A stretch of DNA of 64,000 nt, taken from NCBI GenBank assembly GCA_945952065.1, contig CAMFGY010000009.1, positions 62,001 through 126,000 on the forward strand. The letters are read 5' to 3'. Position numbers and translations under genes: made by a program. The stretch is from an uncultured Burkholderiales bacterium. GTDB taxonomy: Bacteria; Pseudomonadota; Gammaproteobacteria; Burkholderiales; Burkholderiaceae_C. Shown piece by piece: positions 29,227-37,408 of the stretch. The first letter of the stretch is position 1; each line of letters opens with the position of its first letter. The notes under the pieces were generated by a model. That model did not search any database. It saw nothing but the letters and a program-made list of their open reading frames with translations, and was not told the origin of the DNA.

Positions 29227-29628
29227 ATGCAAGTCATCAATGAAGTCAAGCCGATTGACACCATCAACGTCACGCCGATGTTGGACCTGGCCTATGTGCT
29301 GCTGGTGGTGTTCATTCTGATGACCACGGCCTCGGTGCAAGGGCTCACCATCACCCTGCCCAAGCCCAGCAACAAGCCCAGCGCTGAAAAGCATGAGCTG
29401 AAGATCGTGCAGGTCATGCCCGATGGCGGCGTGCTGCTCAATGGTGTGGGCGTGAGCCTGCCGGAGTTGGAGCAACAGCTGCAGCAGGCCAAGAGCCTGG
29501 ATGCGCAGATGTCGGTGGCCATCAAGGGCGATGCGCGCACCCAGTACGCCAGCGTGGTGGCGGTGATCGATCTGTGCAACAAGCTGCAGGTCAATATGGG
29601 CCTGGTCACGGCCAAGATCGGCACTTGA
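29227..29628 (+). CDS. ExbD/TolR biopolymer transport protein, second copy
   Basis: A 133-residue ExbD with TINVTPMLDLAYVLLVVFIL (Asp20) as in the first copy; the membrane helices of the two are nearly identical while the periplasmic halves differ. ExbD works as a dimer inside an ExbB pentamer, so the two copies may form a heterodimer with distinct periplasmic ends, one possibly contacting the TonB-like protein. This is inference. A good Shine-Dalgarno-like purine run (AAAGAGC) precedes the ATG. Confidence 0.93.
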   Translation: MQVINEVKPIDTINVTPMLDLAYVLLVVFILMTTASVQGLTITLPKPSNKPSAEKHELKIVQVMPDGGVLLNGVGVSLPELEQQLQQAKSLDAQMSVAIKGDARTQYASVVAVIDLCNKLQVNMGLVTAKIGT

Positions 29629-29639
29629 GGACGGCCATC

Positions 29640-30362
29640 ATGAGTACAGGTTTGGCCGAAGAACATTTGGACGATTCGCCGCAGCGCATCTGGCTGATTC
29701 GCGCTGCTGTGGCGCTGGGCTTTTTGGCCCTGGTGGGGGCGGGCTATTGGGCCGTCAAAGGCATGAAGCCCACCGAAGCGCCCAAGCGCCAGGTCGCCAA
29801 GATCAGCATCCTGCCCGACAACCCGCCGCCGCCTCCGCCGCCCAAGCCCGAGCTGAAAAAGCCCGAGCCGCCCAAGGACGAGCCCAAGCAGGTGATGCGC
29901 GACGAGCCCGTCAAGCAGGCCGAGGTCCCCAAGCCGGCGAACGAACCCATCAAGATGGAAGGTGCGGCCGGCGACGGCCCCAGCGCCTTCGCCGCCGGCG
30001 GTGTCAGCAAGGAGTACAGCGGCGGTGCTGCCAATACCGGCGCAGCCGGCACGGGCGGTGGCACGGTGGTGGACCGCGCGCAAGAGCGGCTCTATGCCAA
30101 CAGTGCGCGCCAGATGTTGCGCGATGAAATCGAGCGCCGCTTGAAGAGCGAGGCCGAGCAGCTGACCGCCACCTTCGCCATCTGGCTGGACCGCGACGGC
30201 GCCATTCAGCGCTATGAGTTGACCCCCACCGGCGACGTCAGCCATGACAAGGCCTTGCGCCTGGCCCTGGACGAAACCTCGCGCCAGTTCAAGCTGCTGC
30301 CGCCGCCCAATGGCATGAACCAGCCCATGCGCTTTCGCTTGAGCGTGCGGCCGCAGGCTTGA
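29640..30362 (+). CDS. TonB-like energy transducer
   Basis: About 240 residues when started at ATG 29640, which has GAGG eight bases upstream; the open frame extends further left into the ExbD gene. Residues 18-39 form the membrane anchor, followed by a Pro/Lys/Glu-rich periplasmic spacer (60-103, with a run of seven Pro) and a Gly/Ala-rich stretch. The C-terminal domain (about 145-240, YANSARQMLRDEIERRLKSE onward, ending MRFRLSVRPQA) has a TonB/TolA-like pattern. TonB proteins carry proton-motive energy from ExbB-ExbD to an outer-membrane partner. No TonB-dependent receptor is encoded nearby; the partner could be the porin or TpsB, which would be unusual. Confidence 0.82.
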   Translation: MSTGLAEEHLDDSPQRIWLIRAAVALGFLALVGAGYWAVKGMKPTEAPKRQVAKISILPDNPPPPPPPKPELKKPEPPKDEPKQVMRDEPVKQAEVPKPANEPIKMEGAAGDGPSAFAAGGVSKEYSGGAANTGAAGTGGGTVVDRAQERLYANSARQMLRDEIERRLKSEAEQLTATFAIWLDRDGAIQRYELTPTGDVSHDKALRLALDETSRQFKLLPPPNGMNQPMRFRLSVRPQA

Positions 30363-30423
30363 GCGCGCCGCGCGCGCCCGACCGAATTTGATTTGAACCT
30401 TTCCTCCTTTTTTCGCCTCAGTC

Positions 30424-32205
30424 ATGAACACTCCACACCCGAGCCCACGCCGCTTTGCGCCAACGCTTCGCCTGAGCACGATGGCGCTGGCCGCCGTCGT
30501 GGCTTGCAGCCAGCCCGTCTTGGCCCAGCAGGGCCCGGCCAGCGCCGATGAAAAGCAAGAGCTGGCCGCCTTGCGCGCCACCACCCAGGCCTTGATCGAG
30601 GCCCTGGTGTCGCAGGGCTTGATCACCCGCGAGCGCGCCGAGACCATTCTCAAACAAGCCCGCCAAGCCGCGGCTGCGGGCAACGCGCCGGCTGAGCCGC
30701 AATGGGGCACGCCCCTCGCTGCCGGTGCGGCGGTCGGCGCTGCTGCCGCGGCAGCTAACGCCAAGGTCGTGCGGGTGCCTTATGTGCCGGAGACCACGCG
30801 CCAGCAAATGCGCGACGAGATCAAGGCCGATGTGCTGGCCCAGGCCCGCAGCGAACGTTGGGGTGAGCCCGGCGCGCTGCCGGAGTGGATCTCGCGCGTG
30901 AAGGTCGGCGGTGATGTGCGGGTGCGCGCGCAAAGCGACAAGTTCGATCAAGCCAATGAGCCGGCATGGCTTTACAACAACCAGACCGGCACGCCTGCCT
31001 GGGCGCCTGATCTGAAAAACACCACCCAGGACCGTGAGCGCCTGACGCTGCGCGCCCGTCTGGACGTGGAGGCACAGCTGTCCGATCAAGTGCAAGCCGG
31101 CCTGCGCCTTTCCAGCGGCGGCAGCACCGGCCCGGCCTCCACCAGCCAAACCTTGGGCAGCAGCAATAGCGGGGGCTTCAACCGCTATGCCCTGAGCCTG
31201 GACCGCGCTTGGCTGCGCTGGCAGCCGCCCGCCGGCTGGCAAGGCCTGAGTGCCGACTTTGGCCGCATGCCCAACCCCTTTTACAGCAGCGATCTGACCT
31301 GGTCAGACGACCTGGCTTTTGACGGTGTGGCCGCCAAGATGCAGCACTACTTCGCTGCACGCAAAGGCCTGTTCGCCACCGCCGGTGTCTTCCCGGTGCA
31401 GGAGTTGGAGTTGACGACGCGCGACAAATGGCTGCTGGGTGCGCAGCTCGGCGCCGAATTTGAAGTGGCCAAGGGCGCGCAATTCAAGCTGGGCTTGGCC
31501 TACTACCAATTCAAGAACATCGAAGGTCAGCGCGAAACGCAGGCGCTGCCCAGCGGCCCCAGCAGCGGCTCGGCCAACTACTTCAGCAGCCAGTACCCCA
31601 GCAGCTGGCGCGCCAAGGGCAACACCCTGATCAATATCAACGACGCCACCAGCACGGCAGCGCCGACCTGGGGCCTGGCCTCCAAGTTCAAGCCCATCAA
31701 CTTGACGGCAGGCCTGAGCGTGGATGCACTGGCGCCGGTGATGCTGAACTTCAGCTTTGATTGGGTGAAGAACACCGGCTTCGATCTGGCCGACATTCGC
31801 GCGCGCTCGGGTGCAGCGCTCAACGACCCCTCAGCGCCGCTGCTGAACAAGACCACCGCGGTGCAGGGTCGGGTGCAAGCGGGCTCGGCGCGCTTGGCCA
31901 AGCGTGGCGATTGGCAGGGCTTCCTGGCCTATCGCTATATGGAGCGCGACGCCTGGGTGGACGCTTTCACCGACACCACCTGGCATTTGGGCGGCACCAA
32001 TTACAAGGGCTGGTCTTTGGGCGGCAATTACGCCTTCGATCGCAACTTCTGGCTGGGCGCGCGCTGGACCAGCACCCGCAACCTGGACGACGGCGTGCGC
32101 TTCTTGGTTGACCCCAAAGACCCGCAGTCGCCCATGACCACGTATTACAGCAATTTCCCATTGCGCATCGACGTGATCCAGCTGGATCTGAACGCTCGCT
32201 TCTGA
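30424..32205 (+). CDS. Putative outer-membrane porin with N-terminal helical domain
   Basis: A 593-residue exported protein. The signal peptide ends near QPVLAQ|QGP. Residues 40-130 are mostly helical with an Ala-rich stretch, LAALRATTQALIEALVSQGL, resembling the periplasmic coiled-coil part of trimeric porin-like proteins. From about 155 (WISRVKVGGDVRVRAQSDKF) a 14-18-strand beta barrel follows, ending in IDVIQLDLNARF with the C-terminal Phe expected of an outer-membrane protein. It resembles the Porin_5 group of putative porins. It lies between the TonB-like gene and a coiled-coil gene. Whether it is a passive pore or an energised partner of the TonB-like protein is not known. Confidence 0.85.
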   Translation: MNTPHPSPRRFAPTLRLSTMALAAVVACSQPVLAQQGPASADEKQELAALRATTQALIEALVSQGLITRERAETILKQARQAAAAGNAPAEPQWGTPLAAGAAVGAAAAAANAKVVRVPYVPETTRQQMRDEIKADVLAQARSERWGEPGALPEWISRVKVGGDVRVRAQSDKFDQANEPAWLYNNQTGTPAWAPDLKNTTQDRERLTLRARLDVEAQLSDQVQAGLRLSSGGSTGPASTSQTLGSSNSGGFNRYALSLDRAWLRWQPPAGWQGLSADFGRMPNPFYSSDLTWSDDLAFDGVAAKMQHYFAARKGLFATAGVFPVQELELTTRDKWLLGAQLGAEFEVAKGAQFKLGLAYYQFKNIEGQRETQALPSGPSSGSANYFSSQYPSSWRAKGNTLININDATSTAAPTWGLASKFKPINLTAGLSVDALAPVMLNFSFDWVKNTGFDLADIRARSGAALNDPSAPLLNKTTAVQGRVQAGSARLAKRGDWQGFLAYRYMERDAWVDAFTDTTWHLGGTNYKGWSLGGNYAFDRNFWLGARWTSTRNLDDGVRFLVDPKDPQSPMTTYYSNFPLRIDVIQLDLNARF

Positions 32206-32215
32206 GGTGGCCCGC

Positions 32216-32911
32216 ATGAGTAGCAAAACCTTGTTTGTTGGATCTCGGCCGGTGTGGGCGGCCGTGCTCATGGTGTGCGCCGCTGTGGCCCTGCCGGCTC
32301 AGGCGCAGGACGCCAAGGTCTCGAAAGAACGCGAGGCCTTGCGCCGCTCGCAAAGCGCCTTGAAGGCGGCCCAAGAACAGCAAGCCAGCTTGCAGGCAGA
32401 AAAGACCAAGCTGGAACAAGAAAAGACCTCGGCCGAGCAAGAGGCGGCCAAGGCCCGCTCGCAGGCCCAGGGCCAGGCCGCCAAGCTCAAGGCCCTGGAA
32501 GCGCAAGCGCAAAAGCTGCAAGCCGAGTTGCAAGCCGCTGAAGCCGCGCGTCAGGCCTCCGAGAGCAGCGCCAAGAGCCGCGAGCAAGAGCTGCAACAGC
32601 AGTTGCTGGCGGCGCGCCGCGAAAGCAATGAGCGCCAGCAAGCGGTGCAAGTCACCACCCGCCTGCTGGAGCGCAGCACGCAGGCGCTGGCCGATGCCGA
32701 AGAGAAAAACCGCAAGCTCTACGCCGTGGGCCAAGAAGCCATCAAACGTTATCTGACCCGCACGCCTTCAGAGATCACCGGCATCGGCGACCCGCTGTTC
32801 GGCTTCACCGAGATTCGCTTGGAAAACGTGGCCGGTGAACTGCGCGCGCAGATGGATGCGCAGCAGTTGAAGCCGGTGGCTTCGATACCTGCGCCCTCGT
32901 CGACGCGCTGA
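32216..32911 (+). CDS. Periplasmic coiled-coil protein
   Basis: A 231-residue exported protein. ATG 32216 has GAGGTGG just upstream and begins a signal peptide ending PAQAQ|DAK; a GTG at 32207 in the same frame is less likely. Residues 35-165 are an almost uninterrupted coiled coil (Lys/Glu/Gln/Ala heptads, for example LQAEKTKLEQEKTSAEQEAA). The C terminus (about 165-231) is a small conserved-looking end with LYAVGQEAIKRYLTRTP and IGDPLFGFTEIRLENVAGEL. It is the last gene of the operon, and its stop is only nine bases from the convergent glycosyltransferase gene. A role as periplasmic rod or spacer for the porin/Ton module is plausible but unproven. Confidence 0.8.
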   Translation: MSSKTLFVGSRPVWAAVLMVCAAVALPAQAQDAKVSKEREALRRSQSALKAAQEQQASLQAEKTKLEQEKTSAEQEAAKARSQAQGQAAKLKALEAQAQKLQAELQAAEAARQASESSAKSREQELQQQLLAARRESNERQQAVQVTTRLLERSTQALADAEEKNRKLYAVGQEAIKRYLTRTPSEITGIGDPLFGFTEIRLENVAGELRAQMDAQQLKPVASIPAPSSTR

Positions 32912-32920
32912 GCGGCAGAC

Positions 32921-33907
32921 TCAATACCCGAACCGCGCCTTGTAGCTCGAAGGCGCGATGCGGCGCTGCAGGTAGTCGATGCCGCTGAATTCGGCGTAGT
33001 CGGCCAGGCTGCGCTCCTGGCCCAGGCCGTAGACGCCCAGATCGGCTTGGGCCCATAACAGCGCAGTCAAGCGGCGATTGGCGGCCTCGCTCAAAACGCT
33101 GGCGCGCACCTTGCGCTGCGCGTCCAGCTCGGGTGACCAATGCATGGGTCGGCCCGAGCCTGCGGCGCCCACATAGTGGTGGTAGAGCGGCACGGCGGGC
33201 ACATGAAAAATGTCCCAGCCCCGGGTCCAGGCGCGCAGGGCCAAAGACTGCTCTTCGCCGTGGAAGTACAAAAACGGGTCATAGGGCAGGGCGTTCACCA
33301 CCGCGCCGGGCGCAAACAAGCAGCCGGCCGCCACATGCAGGCCGTAGATGGGCTTGTCGCTGGCCACCGGCACCGCCTCGAAGTACAGCACCGGGTGGGC
33401 GGGGTCGAACTGGCAATCGGTCTTGACCACATGGGCCAGCACCTGTGTGCTGACCATCTGCGCCACCGGTTGGCCGTCCACCAGGCTGAAGGGGTTGGGG
33501 TAGGCGGTGATCAGGCAGCGGGGGTTCAGGCGCTGGCAGGCGTGCCCCCAGCGGATCAGGCGCTCATCCCAGCCGGGCTCGAACCAGGTGTGCGAGTCCA
33601 CTTGCAAAAACCATTCTTCGCCTTGGTGCAAGCCCATGGCCAGGGCGCGCGCCCAGCAGGGGCCACGCGCCTCCAAGGGGTGGATGTGGATGCGGCGCAC
33701 CTGGGCCTGCAAGGCATCGGGCAGCCGCAGGCAGAGCTCGGGCATTTGCTGCTCCACCAGACCGATGAAGACGCGCTCCGGGTGGCTGGCCTGGCGCAGC
33801 GCGCTGCGCAGGGTAAAGCCCAGCAACGGGTCGCAAAACGCGGCCACGCTGAGGAAGATGCGCTCACGAGCTGGGGTCGTCGTGGCCGCTGCGTGCAGCC
33901 CGCTCAC
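32921..33907 (-). CDS. Glycosyltransferase, GlcNAc-transferase (Skp1 GnT-like) family
   Basis: A 328-residue glycosyltransferase. The pattern IFLSVAAFCDPLL near the start, the metal-binding DSH at residues 104-106 (QVDSHTWFEPGWD), AAGCLFAPGA, and FHGEEQSLALRAWTRGWDIF around 215-234 followed by HHY 243-245 match the family of GlcNAc transferases related to the Skp1 hydroxyproline enzyme. In that family the donor is UDP-GlcNAc; in bacteria the acceptor is mostly unknown. It overlaps the methyltransferase gene by four bases (ATGA), so the two are one operon. It converges on the adhesin/Ton operon. Modification of the Pro/Thr stalks is an attractive possibility but entirely inferred. Confidence 0.82.
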   Translation of the reverse strand: MSGLHAAATTTPARERIFLSVAAFCDPLLGFTLRSALRQASHPERVFIGLVEQQMPELCLRLPDALQAQVRRIHIHPLEARGPCWARALAMGLHQGEEWFLQVDSHTWFEPGWDERLIRWGHACQRLNPRCLITAYPNPFSLVDGQPVAQMVSTQVLAHVVKTDCQFDPAHPVLYFEAVPVASDKPIYGLHVAAGCLFAPGAVVNALPYDPFLYFHGEEQSLALRAWTRGWDIFHVPAVPLYHHYVGAAGSGRPMHWSPELDAQRKVRASVLSEAANRRLTALLWAQADLGVYGLGQERSLADYAEFSGIDYLQRRIAPSSYKARFGY

Positions 33908-34569
33908 GCCGGCCGGTAGCTGGTTTCGCGCCCATGGTCGACCAGGCGCAGCCGCGCCGGCCGCACCAGGCTTTGGCGGTCATGGAACTCATGGATGGGC
34001 AGGCTCAGCGCATTGACGCCCTCGACCACCTGACTCAGCGCCGGCCCCACGGGCAAATAGCCGCGCAGCAGGTACAGGCCGACCGAGCGGCAGTTCTCCC
34101 AGGCCCAAAGATCGTGCCAGCCCAGGTCGCGCTCGCTCCAGGCCGACACATGCGCTTCAGCGGCCACGCCGTCCACCACGCCCTGCACCACGAACTCCGG
34201 CGCCAGCACCAGGATGTAGGCGCTGCGGTAGACCAGGAAATTGAGCAGATCCAGGCCCACGCTCTTGGGCATGTGCTCGATGCAGTCGCCCAGAATCACC
34301 AGATCGAACTGCGCATCCAGCGCCTGCGGCTGAGCCTGCCATTGCGCGGCGCTGCCTTGCAAGACTTCGTGATAAAGCTCGCTCAGGCCATATTCCTCGA
34401 TATAGCGGCGCTCGGGCTCAATGGCGCTGCGCCGGCATTGCGGCGTGAGCCGGGCCAGCATCTGGCCGTATTTGCCCGCGCCGCAGCCGATGTCGAGCGC
34501 GCTGCGCGGCGCCAAGGTGGCGATCAAATGCTCCGCCAGCGAATCAAAAACTGAGAAGGATCCAGGCAT
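33904..34569 (-). CDS. Class I SAM-dependent methyltransferase
   Basis: A 221-residue methyltransferase. The SAM-binding motif I is ALDIGCGAGKYG (residues 25-35), followed by motif II around AIEPERRYIEEYG and LVILGDCIEHMPKS as motif IV. This is the type often found with glycosyltransferases of surface polysaccharides. It is upstream of and coupled to the glycosyltransferase, so it probably methylates a sugar or another part of the same product. No substrate can be deduced. Confidence 0.88.
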   Translation of the reverse strand: MPGSFSVFDSLAEHLIATLAPRSALDIGCGAGKYGQMLARLTPQCRRSAIEPERRYIEEYGLSELYHEVLQGSAAQWQAQPQALDAQFDLVILGDCIEHMPKSVGLDLLNFLVYRSAYILVLAPEFVVQGVVDGVAAEAHVSAWSERDLGWHDLWAWENCRSVGLYLLRGYLPVGPALSQVVEGVNALSLPIHEFHDRQSLVRPARLRLVDHGRETSYRPA

Positions 34570-34711
34570 GATGGGCCCAGTCTAGATGGGCCGAATGACC
34601 TACAGATGACCATGCGATGACTGGCGGGGCGGCGCGATACCCACTTGGCCGGCGTCTTTCGTGCATAGCCCTTTCTTGTCCGCTCGTCGCCCAACTTTCC
34701 GTGAGCGAGGC

Positions 34712-35605
34712 TCATGCGCCGGGTGGTTTGTGAGACTTGCGGGCGGTCTCGACGATGGCGCGCGCGGCCAGCAGCGCCTCAGCCAGCTCGGAAGCGCTGG
34801 GGGCTCGCATTTTCAAATGCCCGCTGTTGACGCGCCCCTCGACGCTTGCTTGGCCAACGCCAGGCGGCTGCAAGGCGATCCAGGCGGCCATCAGGCCCAA
34901 GCGCTCGGTGTAGTCCAGCCCCCAGGCCTCGTTGGAATTGAACGCGTTGTAAAGCGTCGGAAGGTCGCCCGCTTGCGCATCGGCGCGGATCGCGTTTCGC
35001 ACTTCGGCCTGCAAGCTTGCATCTACTTGGGGCCAGTGGCGCCCGGCCGCGTAGGCCGCAGCAGCGCCTGGGATCTTGCCGCGCATCGCTTTCAAGGCCA
35101 AGTCGGGCAGCAGCGCTTGATGAGCCTCAATGACGGTCTGGCAACGGCCAGCCTCTGCGCGATGTTTCACAAGATGTTCAGCCAAAGCGGTTGCAGCCTC
35201 TTTGGGAAGGGCGCCGCGATCCAAGGTCGACTGAAAGGCCTCTTCCAATTCGGAATGACTGGCACATTGGTTCAGCCAAATGACAGCCTGCCAGGCCGCC
35301 TTCGGGTCGTCGCTCTGGTGGGCACGCTCAATATGCGGCCCGTACCCTTCGGAGCCAATGCCAGGCGACAGCGCTGCCGGGGCGGCTGGCTGAGGCGCAG
35401 AAGCTGCCAAGGGTATCGCTCGGGTCGCGGCAAAGATTTGACCCTCGGCCGATGAGGCACCCGATGCAAGGGGCGTGATCTTGGCGGGCTGCCCAGCCGC
35501 GTCCATCGATGGTTCGGCCGGTTCGTGCCATGCGTGATAGCCAGCGAACAGCAAGCCGACTCCGGCGAGAGCAACTATCGGCAGGGTTCTTCTGAGGCTG
35601 GGCAT
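34712..35605 (-). CDS. Uncharacterised membrane-anchored protein
   Basis: A 297-residue protein with an N-terminal anchor or uncleaved signal (LPIVALAGVGLLFAGYHAW, residues 8-26), a low-complexity Ala/Ser/Pro spacer (27-95) and a mainly helical domain (about 95-290) with two cysteines, in IWLNQCASHSELEE and RCQTVIEAH. I do not recognise a family. Codon use is less GC-rich in the third position than in neighbours. It has no obvious operon partner: the methyltransferase lies 142 bases downstream in the same direction and the next gene diverges. Confidence 0.75.
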   Translation of the reverse strand: MPSLRRTLPIVALAGVGLLFAGYHAWHEPAEPSMDAAGQPAKITPLASGASSAEGQIFAATRAIPLAASAPQPAAPAALSPGIGSEGYGPHIERAHQSDDPKAAWQAVIWLNQCASHSELEEAFQSTLDRGALPKEAATALAEHLVKHRAEAGRCQTVIEAHQALLPDLALKAMRGKIPGAAAAYAAGRHWPQVDASLQAEVRNAIRADAQAGDLPTLYNAFNSNEAWGLDYTERLGLMAAWIALQPPGVGQASVEGRVNSGHLKMRAPSASELAEALLAARAIVETARKSHKPPGA

Positions 35606-35769
35606 GTCGGACTCACGACCTTGTTGAACGGTTCGGTCAGTCTAATGATTCTTGATTGAAGGTAGCCCTCAGGGCAAAGGCTTCGCTGTGCGAACTCTGG
35701 CTCTCTCTCGTGCCTGCCGATCAAGGAACAGCCACAATGCCCCCACACGAATCAGGAGACTCGCCCATC

Positions 35770-37401
35770 ATGACTTCCACCCCGCGCTTTGATTGGAACA
35801 AGAGCTACCCCAGTGTGCGCAGCCCGGTGTTTGCGCGCAATATCGTGTCCACCTCGCATCCGCTGGCCGCGCAAGCGGGCTTGCGCATCTTGGCCCAGGG
35901 CGGCAATGCGGTGGACGCGGCCATTGCCACGGCGGCCTGCATGACCCTGGTGGAGCCTTGCAGCAATGGCCTGGGCTCGGACGCGTTTTGCATTCTTTGG
36001 GACGGGCAGCAGTTGCATGGCTTGAACGCCTCGGGCACCGCCCCGGCGGCGTGGACGCCTGATTATTTTTTCAAGACCTATGGGGCGGATTTGAAAGCGC
36101 CTCCGAAGCGTGGCTGGGGCGGCGTGACCGTGCCGGGCGCGGTGGCGGGCTGGGTGGCCTTGAGCGAGCGCTTTGGCAAGCTGCCGTTTGGCGACTTGAT
36201 GGCGCCGGCGATTGAAATCGCCGAGCGCGGTTATGCGGTGCCGGTGGTGGTGCAAAGCAAATGGGCGATGGCGGCGGCGGTGGCGGAGCTGACCCAGCAA
36301 GCCGGTTTTGCCGAGGCCTTTTTGCCGCGTGGCCGGGCGCCCGAGGTGGGCGAGTTGTTCAAATTCCCGGCGGCGGCGCGCACCCTGCGTTTGATCGCAG
36401 ACAGCAAGGGCGAGGCCTTCTACCGAGGCGAGGTGGCCGAGGCGGTGGAAGCCTTTGCCCGGCAGACCGGGGGCGCGATGACGGCGGCCGACTTTGCGGC
36501 CTATCAGCCCGAGTGGGTGACGCCCATCTCGCAAAGCTATGCCGGCCATGAGCTGCATGAGATTCCGCCCAATGGCCAGGGCATTGCGGCCCTGATTGCG
36601 CTGGGGATCTTGAAGCACCTGGACCTGCCCAGCCATGCGGTGGACGGCGTGGCCTCGCAGCATTTGCAGATCGAGGCCATGAAGCTGGCCTTCGCTGATG
36701 TGTACCGTTATGTGGGCGATGCACGCAGCATGAACGTCACCGCCGCCGAGATGCTGGAACCCGCCTATCTGGCCGAGCGCGCCAAACTGATCGACCCGCG
36801 CCGGGCGCAAGACTTCCAGTGCGGCAACCCGGTCAAGGGCGGCACCATCTACCTCACCACGGCCGACGAGCGCGGCATGATGGTGAGCTTCATCCAGAGC
36901 AATTACATGGGCTTTGGCTCGGGCTTGGTGCTGCCGGGCTACGGGGTTTCGCTGCAAAACCGGGGTCATTGCTTCACGCTGGAAGCCGGCCACGCGAATC
37001 AAGTCGCGCCGGGCAAGCGCCCCTTCCACACCATCATCCCGGCCTTCTTGACCCAAAACGGTCAGCCGGTGATGAGTTACGGGGTGATGGGCGGCAATAT
37101 GCAGCCGCAAGGCCATATGCAGACCCTGGTGCGCATGCTGGACTATGGCCAGAACCCGCAGGCCGCTTGCGATGCGCCGCGCTGGCGCTTCAACGAGGGC
37201 TTGTCGCTGAATGTAGAGCCGCATATGGCGCCCGACACCATCGCCGGCTTGCAAGCACTGGGCCACCAGATCGGCGACATCCACGACAGTTATCAAGACT
37301 TTGGCGCCGGCCAGTTCATCTGGCGCTTGGGCGAGCCGGCCGAGGCCGGCTATGTGGCGGCCAGCGACGCGCGCCGCGACGGGGCCGCCGTTGGTTTCTG
37401 A
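35770..37401 (+). CDS. Gamma-glutamyltransferase family protein
   Basis: About 543 residues. ATG 35770 has AGGAG at 35754-35758; ATG 35737 (with AAGGAA upstream) is a valid alternative. The family signature GGNAVDAAIATAACMTLVEP is clear, as is LGSDAFCILWDGQQLHGLNA. The expected small-subunit start is at GGTIYLTTAD, where Thr359 would be the autocatalytic nucleophile, followed by GFGSGLVLPGYGVSLQNRG. Such enzymes cleave or transfer gamma-glutamyl groups, for instance from glutathione. No signal peptide is visible, so it belongs to the cytoplasmic-type family members whose true substrate is often unknown. The next gene starts eight bases later. Confidence 0.9.
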   Translation: MTSTPRFDWNKSYPSVRSPVFARNIVSTSHPLAAQAGLRILAQGGNAVDAAIATAACMTLVEPCSNGLGSDAFCILWDGQQLHGLNASGTAPAAWTPDYFFKTYGADLKAPPKRGWGGVTVPGAVAGWVALSERFGKLPFGDLMAPAIEIAERGYAVPVVVQSKWAMAAAVAELTQQAGFAEAFLPRGRAPEVGELFKFPAAARTLRLIADSKGEAFYRGEVAEAVEAFARQTGGAMTAADFAAYQPEWVTPISQSYAGHELHEIPPNGQGIAALIALGILKHLDLPSHAVDGVASQHLQIEAMKLAFADVYRYVGDARSMNVTAAEMLEPAYLAERAKLIDPRRAQDFQCGNPVKGGTIYLTTADERGMMVSFIQSNYMGFGSGLVLPGYGVSLQNRGHCFTLEAGHANQVAPGKRPFHTIIPAFLTQNGQPVMSYGVMGGNMQPQGHMQTLVRMLDYGQNPQAACDAPRWRFNEGLSLNVEPHMAPDTIAGLQALGHQIGDIHDSYQDFGAGQFIWRLGEPAEAGYVAASDARRDGAAVGF

Positions 37402-37408
37402 GCAAGGG

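Noticed and set aside
34573-34592. Short inverted repeat GGCCCA/TGGGCC before the methyltransferase gene
   Set aside because: Six-base arms in GC-rich DNA are expected by chance and nothing else points to a site.
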